From Anaeramoeba flamelloides (taxonomy: Eukaryota; Metamonada; Anaeramoebidae), in NCBI GenBank assembly GCA_027625915.1, contig JANTQA010000032.1:15144001-15208000 (forward strand): a stretch of 64,000 nt of DNA, read 5' to 3'. Of this stretch, positions 61,095-64,000 are shown in pieces (positions within the stretch are counted from its first letter, which is position 1; each line of letters starts with the position of its first letter). The position numbers and the translations under genes are program-made. The notes under the pieces are model-generated. The model was not told where the DNA came from, did no database searches, and worked only from the letters and a program-made list of their open reading frames with translations.

Positions 61095-64000
61095 TTGTTA
61101 TTTATATTTTCTTTTTGGTTTAGTAAATAATTTAATATTAAATTAAAAATCTTTGTTGTTTTAAATTTATCTGTAAAATGTTTTATAATAAATTCGTTTG
61201 AATATACATAATAAATTAAAGAAAAATATTGAAAATTATTTTTATTTATATTTTTTATAATAAAATCTGAAAGCATTTTTGTAATTAATTCTTTTTTCTT
61301 TAGATTAATTTTTAAAAAATTCACAAATAATATATTTAAAAATTGAAATAAATTCGTTTTTTGACAGCATAGAAGACTATTTAATAAGGAATTAAAAAAA
61401 AACTCAAATTTATTTTCATAATGTTTAATATTATTAATAATTTGATTAATAAATAATTCTTCTTTTTTTAAAATTAATTTTTGATTATTTTTAGTTTGTT
61501 CTAATAAGAAAATTTCTTCTTGATTATTTTCATTTGGCTTTAATTCAACTAACCAATTAATATTATTTTCTAAATTATTTCCAAATTTTTGTACACTTTC
61601 AATTATTTTTTCAATGGGGAATTGCATATCAATTAAAATATTTATTATTTTTTTTTGTGATTGATCTAAAGTTTGAATAAAATTTAAAGAAGAATTATGT
61701 ATTTTAATTTTGCTTTTTTCAAATTTTAAAACAAATAATTCTTTAATTATTATAAAAAATTGAAAACAGATCTGATGATCTAATTTTGGAAAATTATCAA
61801 ATAAAAATGTTTTTATAAATAATTCTTCATAAATTTTTGATTTGAAAATTGATAACATTAAATTATAATTTAAAGAAAATGTTGTTTCTGGAAAAGAGAA
61901 ATTTGAATACTTTTTTACATTGATGTTATTTTTACTATAAATAAAACGTATTATTATTTTATTAAAACAAATAATTAAATTTTGCAATGTCTTTTCACCA
62001 GAGCTTTTTAAATATTGATCATTTAAAAAAGAATAAATTTTTAAAAATGGTTCTAAACAATTTGATTCTATAAAAAAATATATTGAAAATATTGGAGAAA
62101 ATCTTTTATTTTGGTAGCCATCATCATCGTTGCCGTTATTATTATTATTAATAATGACTATTTTATTTAATAAATTAATAACAATCTGTAAAAATTCTAA
62201 ATTTGTATTCTTTAAAAAAATATTTAAAATTTTATTTAAAGAATCAAATTGTTTTCTTTGAGTATTAGCCATCATTTTTCTGATTAAAACATCATTATTA
62301 TCTAATTTATTATTGTTAATAAAATCATTTGCTATTAATTGAATGAAAAGAATTTGTTTTAATTGAAATAATTTGTTTAATTGTTTTAAAAGAGTTTTAA
62401 TTTTTGTATTATTCATTTTATCCTTCATAAAATTATTTATATTCTCTTCATTATTATCACTATTTTCAATATGGATATTAATGGTGTTGTTATTACCATT
62501 GTTATTATTATCATTATCATTATCATCATAATTATTATCATTATTATCATTATTACTATCATTATTCTTTTCATTATTCTCACCATTATAATCATTATCA
62601 TTATTATTAATATTTAATAGGCTGTTTTGTAAATTGATTAAATAAAAATTTAATTCTATTATTTTTTGAAAAAAAATTAAAAATTTATTTTTTTTATCAA
62701 AAAAAGAATAAATATTAATATTTTTATTTTTTAATTGTAATATATTAATATTAAAATAATATTTTTTAAATAATATTAAATAATTTTTTACAATTATTAA
62801 ATTATTTTTGATTAAATTTTTTGTTAAAATTTCATTAATAAAATTTAAAAAAAAACTTAATTGATTATTAAATATTATTTCTTTTTCTGAAAGATTAAAA
62901 ATATTTAATAAATTGATAAAAGGATCTTTAATTTTTTTAGGGAAATTTGGGAAAATTGAAATTAATTGAAAAAAATAATTATTTAAATGAGGAATTAATT
63001 CTGATTTTATAAAAATTTTTTTGGTTTTTTCACCTTTTAATATATAAAATAAAATTTTTAATATATTTGACGCTCTATTTAAAATTTCTTGTAATTCTGA
63101 CTCATTATTTAATTTTTTGGTTTTATTAAATTCGAATATTATTGTTCTCTGATACTGCTCAGCAAAGATTTTAATTTCTTGAAAATAATTTTTTAAAACA
63201 ACAAATAAATTTTGATTTACTTGTAAAACTTGTCGCTGTAAAAATATTCGGAACAATTCGCAAATTTCTACAAGTAAACTAGATTTTTTTTCCATAATAA
63301 ACACCATTTCTTTTGAAATAATTGATTTGAAAATAAAATTTGGCAAATTATTTGTAATAATAAATTTCTTTAAACTTGTATTTCTTGATGCACTAGTTAT
63401 TACTTTGAGAATTAGTTTTAAATGTATTAAATGATTTGGTAAATATTGATTCAATAGTGTAAAATAATAAGAGGGTATTAATGTTCTTAAGATTTTATTT
63501 GAACTGTGTTTATTTTTTAAAATTCGATTTAATAATTGATAAATTACTCTGAAATGTTTTGTATTTATTTGCAAACATTCCAAATTTGGATACATTATTC
63601 TAAATATTTGTAATAACTGTTGAATAATCTTTTTGTTTTTGGGGATAATTTTAATTGATTTTAAACAGCCGAATAAAATTCCCTTTATTAATGTTTTTGT
63701 TGTTTCATTTTGTACAGTGTAATTATTTTCAATTACTGGTTTTATTAAATTATTCTTTACAATCAATCCATCACTACCTCCACCATTATCACCATCGTTA
63801 TCATTAGGTTTGACATTATAATAATTGCTATTGTTTAATTTGATGCGCTTTAGATCATTCTTTGGATTATAATTACTATTATTATTTAAGTGTTTTCGAT
63901 TGTGAATAATAAAATACTTTTCAAAAATGCTTAAGGCAAAAGTTATAAAAAACCCAATTTCCCTTTCATCATTTCTGATACTTCTTAAATCATTAAAAAT
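55359..64000 (-). CDS. HUWE1: HUWE1/Tom1-type HECT ubiquitin ligase with UBA domain (5' end beyond window, frame breaks)
   Basis: This is a giant E3 ubiquitin ligase. The reading runs from the window edge to 59903, then in short shifted segments to 58435, then in one 3-kb frame to the stop, about 2,800 residues in all. The N-terminal part is helical and armadillo-like, as in HUWE1. A UBA domain lies at about 61525-61670 (KIINILIDMQFPIEKIIESV, then NNLENNINWLVE). The last 330 codons are a complete HECT domain: EGIDEGGLTKDFYSTI, YFEFCGKLIGKAI, LFISGLPEIDIQDL, AKFLQFVTGTSRVPIGGF and HTCFNQLDLPPY, with the catalytic Cys codon at 55458-55460 and the family ending EGFGF. Poly-Asn linkers are coded by mixed AAT/AAC. 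Four frame changes between about 59910 and 58435 lie at or beside A/T runs. They may be sequence errors, tiny introns or real damage. Confidence 0.9.

Overview
This window is AT-rich nuclear DNA from a eukaryote. Coding exons are clearly less AT-rich than the introns and spacers. Introns are GT-AG, stops are the standard TAA and TGA, and large proteins carry long Asn, Asp, Lys and Glu-Lys runs. The gene set (RalGAP beta, Furry, TACC, CSN5, HUWE1/Tom1) and the poly-Asn habit suggest a free-living amoeboid protist such as an anaeramoebid or amoebozoan. The exact lineage is an inference I cannot confirm.

Layout. (1) About 0.8-21.6 kb, + strand: a RalGAP beta-subunit gene. I rebuilt eight consecutive exons by following protein similarity across GT-AG junctions whose reading phases all agree; only the first coding exon is unresolved. 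About 3.5 kb of coding exon is spread over about 20 kb, because several introns are 1.6-6.5 kb and filled with short non-autonomous DNA elements. (2) 24.0-36.5 kb, - strand: Furry, in two exons split by a 3.9 kb intron. (3) 36.5-43.3 kb: a repeat-bearing spacer. (4) 43.4-44.4 kb, - strand: a single-exon TACC-domain protein. (5) 44.4-49.2 kb: a divergent spacer with two repeat elements. (6) 49.2-53.0 kb, + strand: CSN5, five exons, with all JAMM zinc-site residues present. (7) 53.0-55.4 kb: a convergent spacer. (8) 55.4 kb to the window end, - strand: a HUWE1/Tom1-type HECT ubiquitin ligase with a UBA domain. It continues past the window and is interrupted by four frame changes within 1.5 kb, at or next to A or T runs.

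The genes do not form an operon or an obvious pathway cluster. Two concern ubiquitin and NEDD8 handling (CSN5, HUWE1), two concern cell shape and microtubules (Furry, TACC) and one concerns small-GTPase control (RalGAP beta).

The most distinctive feature is the repeat content. Several families of short terminal-inverted-repeat elements recur in introns and spacers, including one with a TTA target duplication and nearly identical 64-bp ends, and a TA-flanked element nested in an older repeat. A separate dispersed family is built of alternating hairpin units. None shows a transposase gene in this window.
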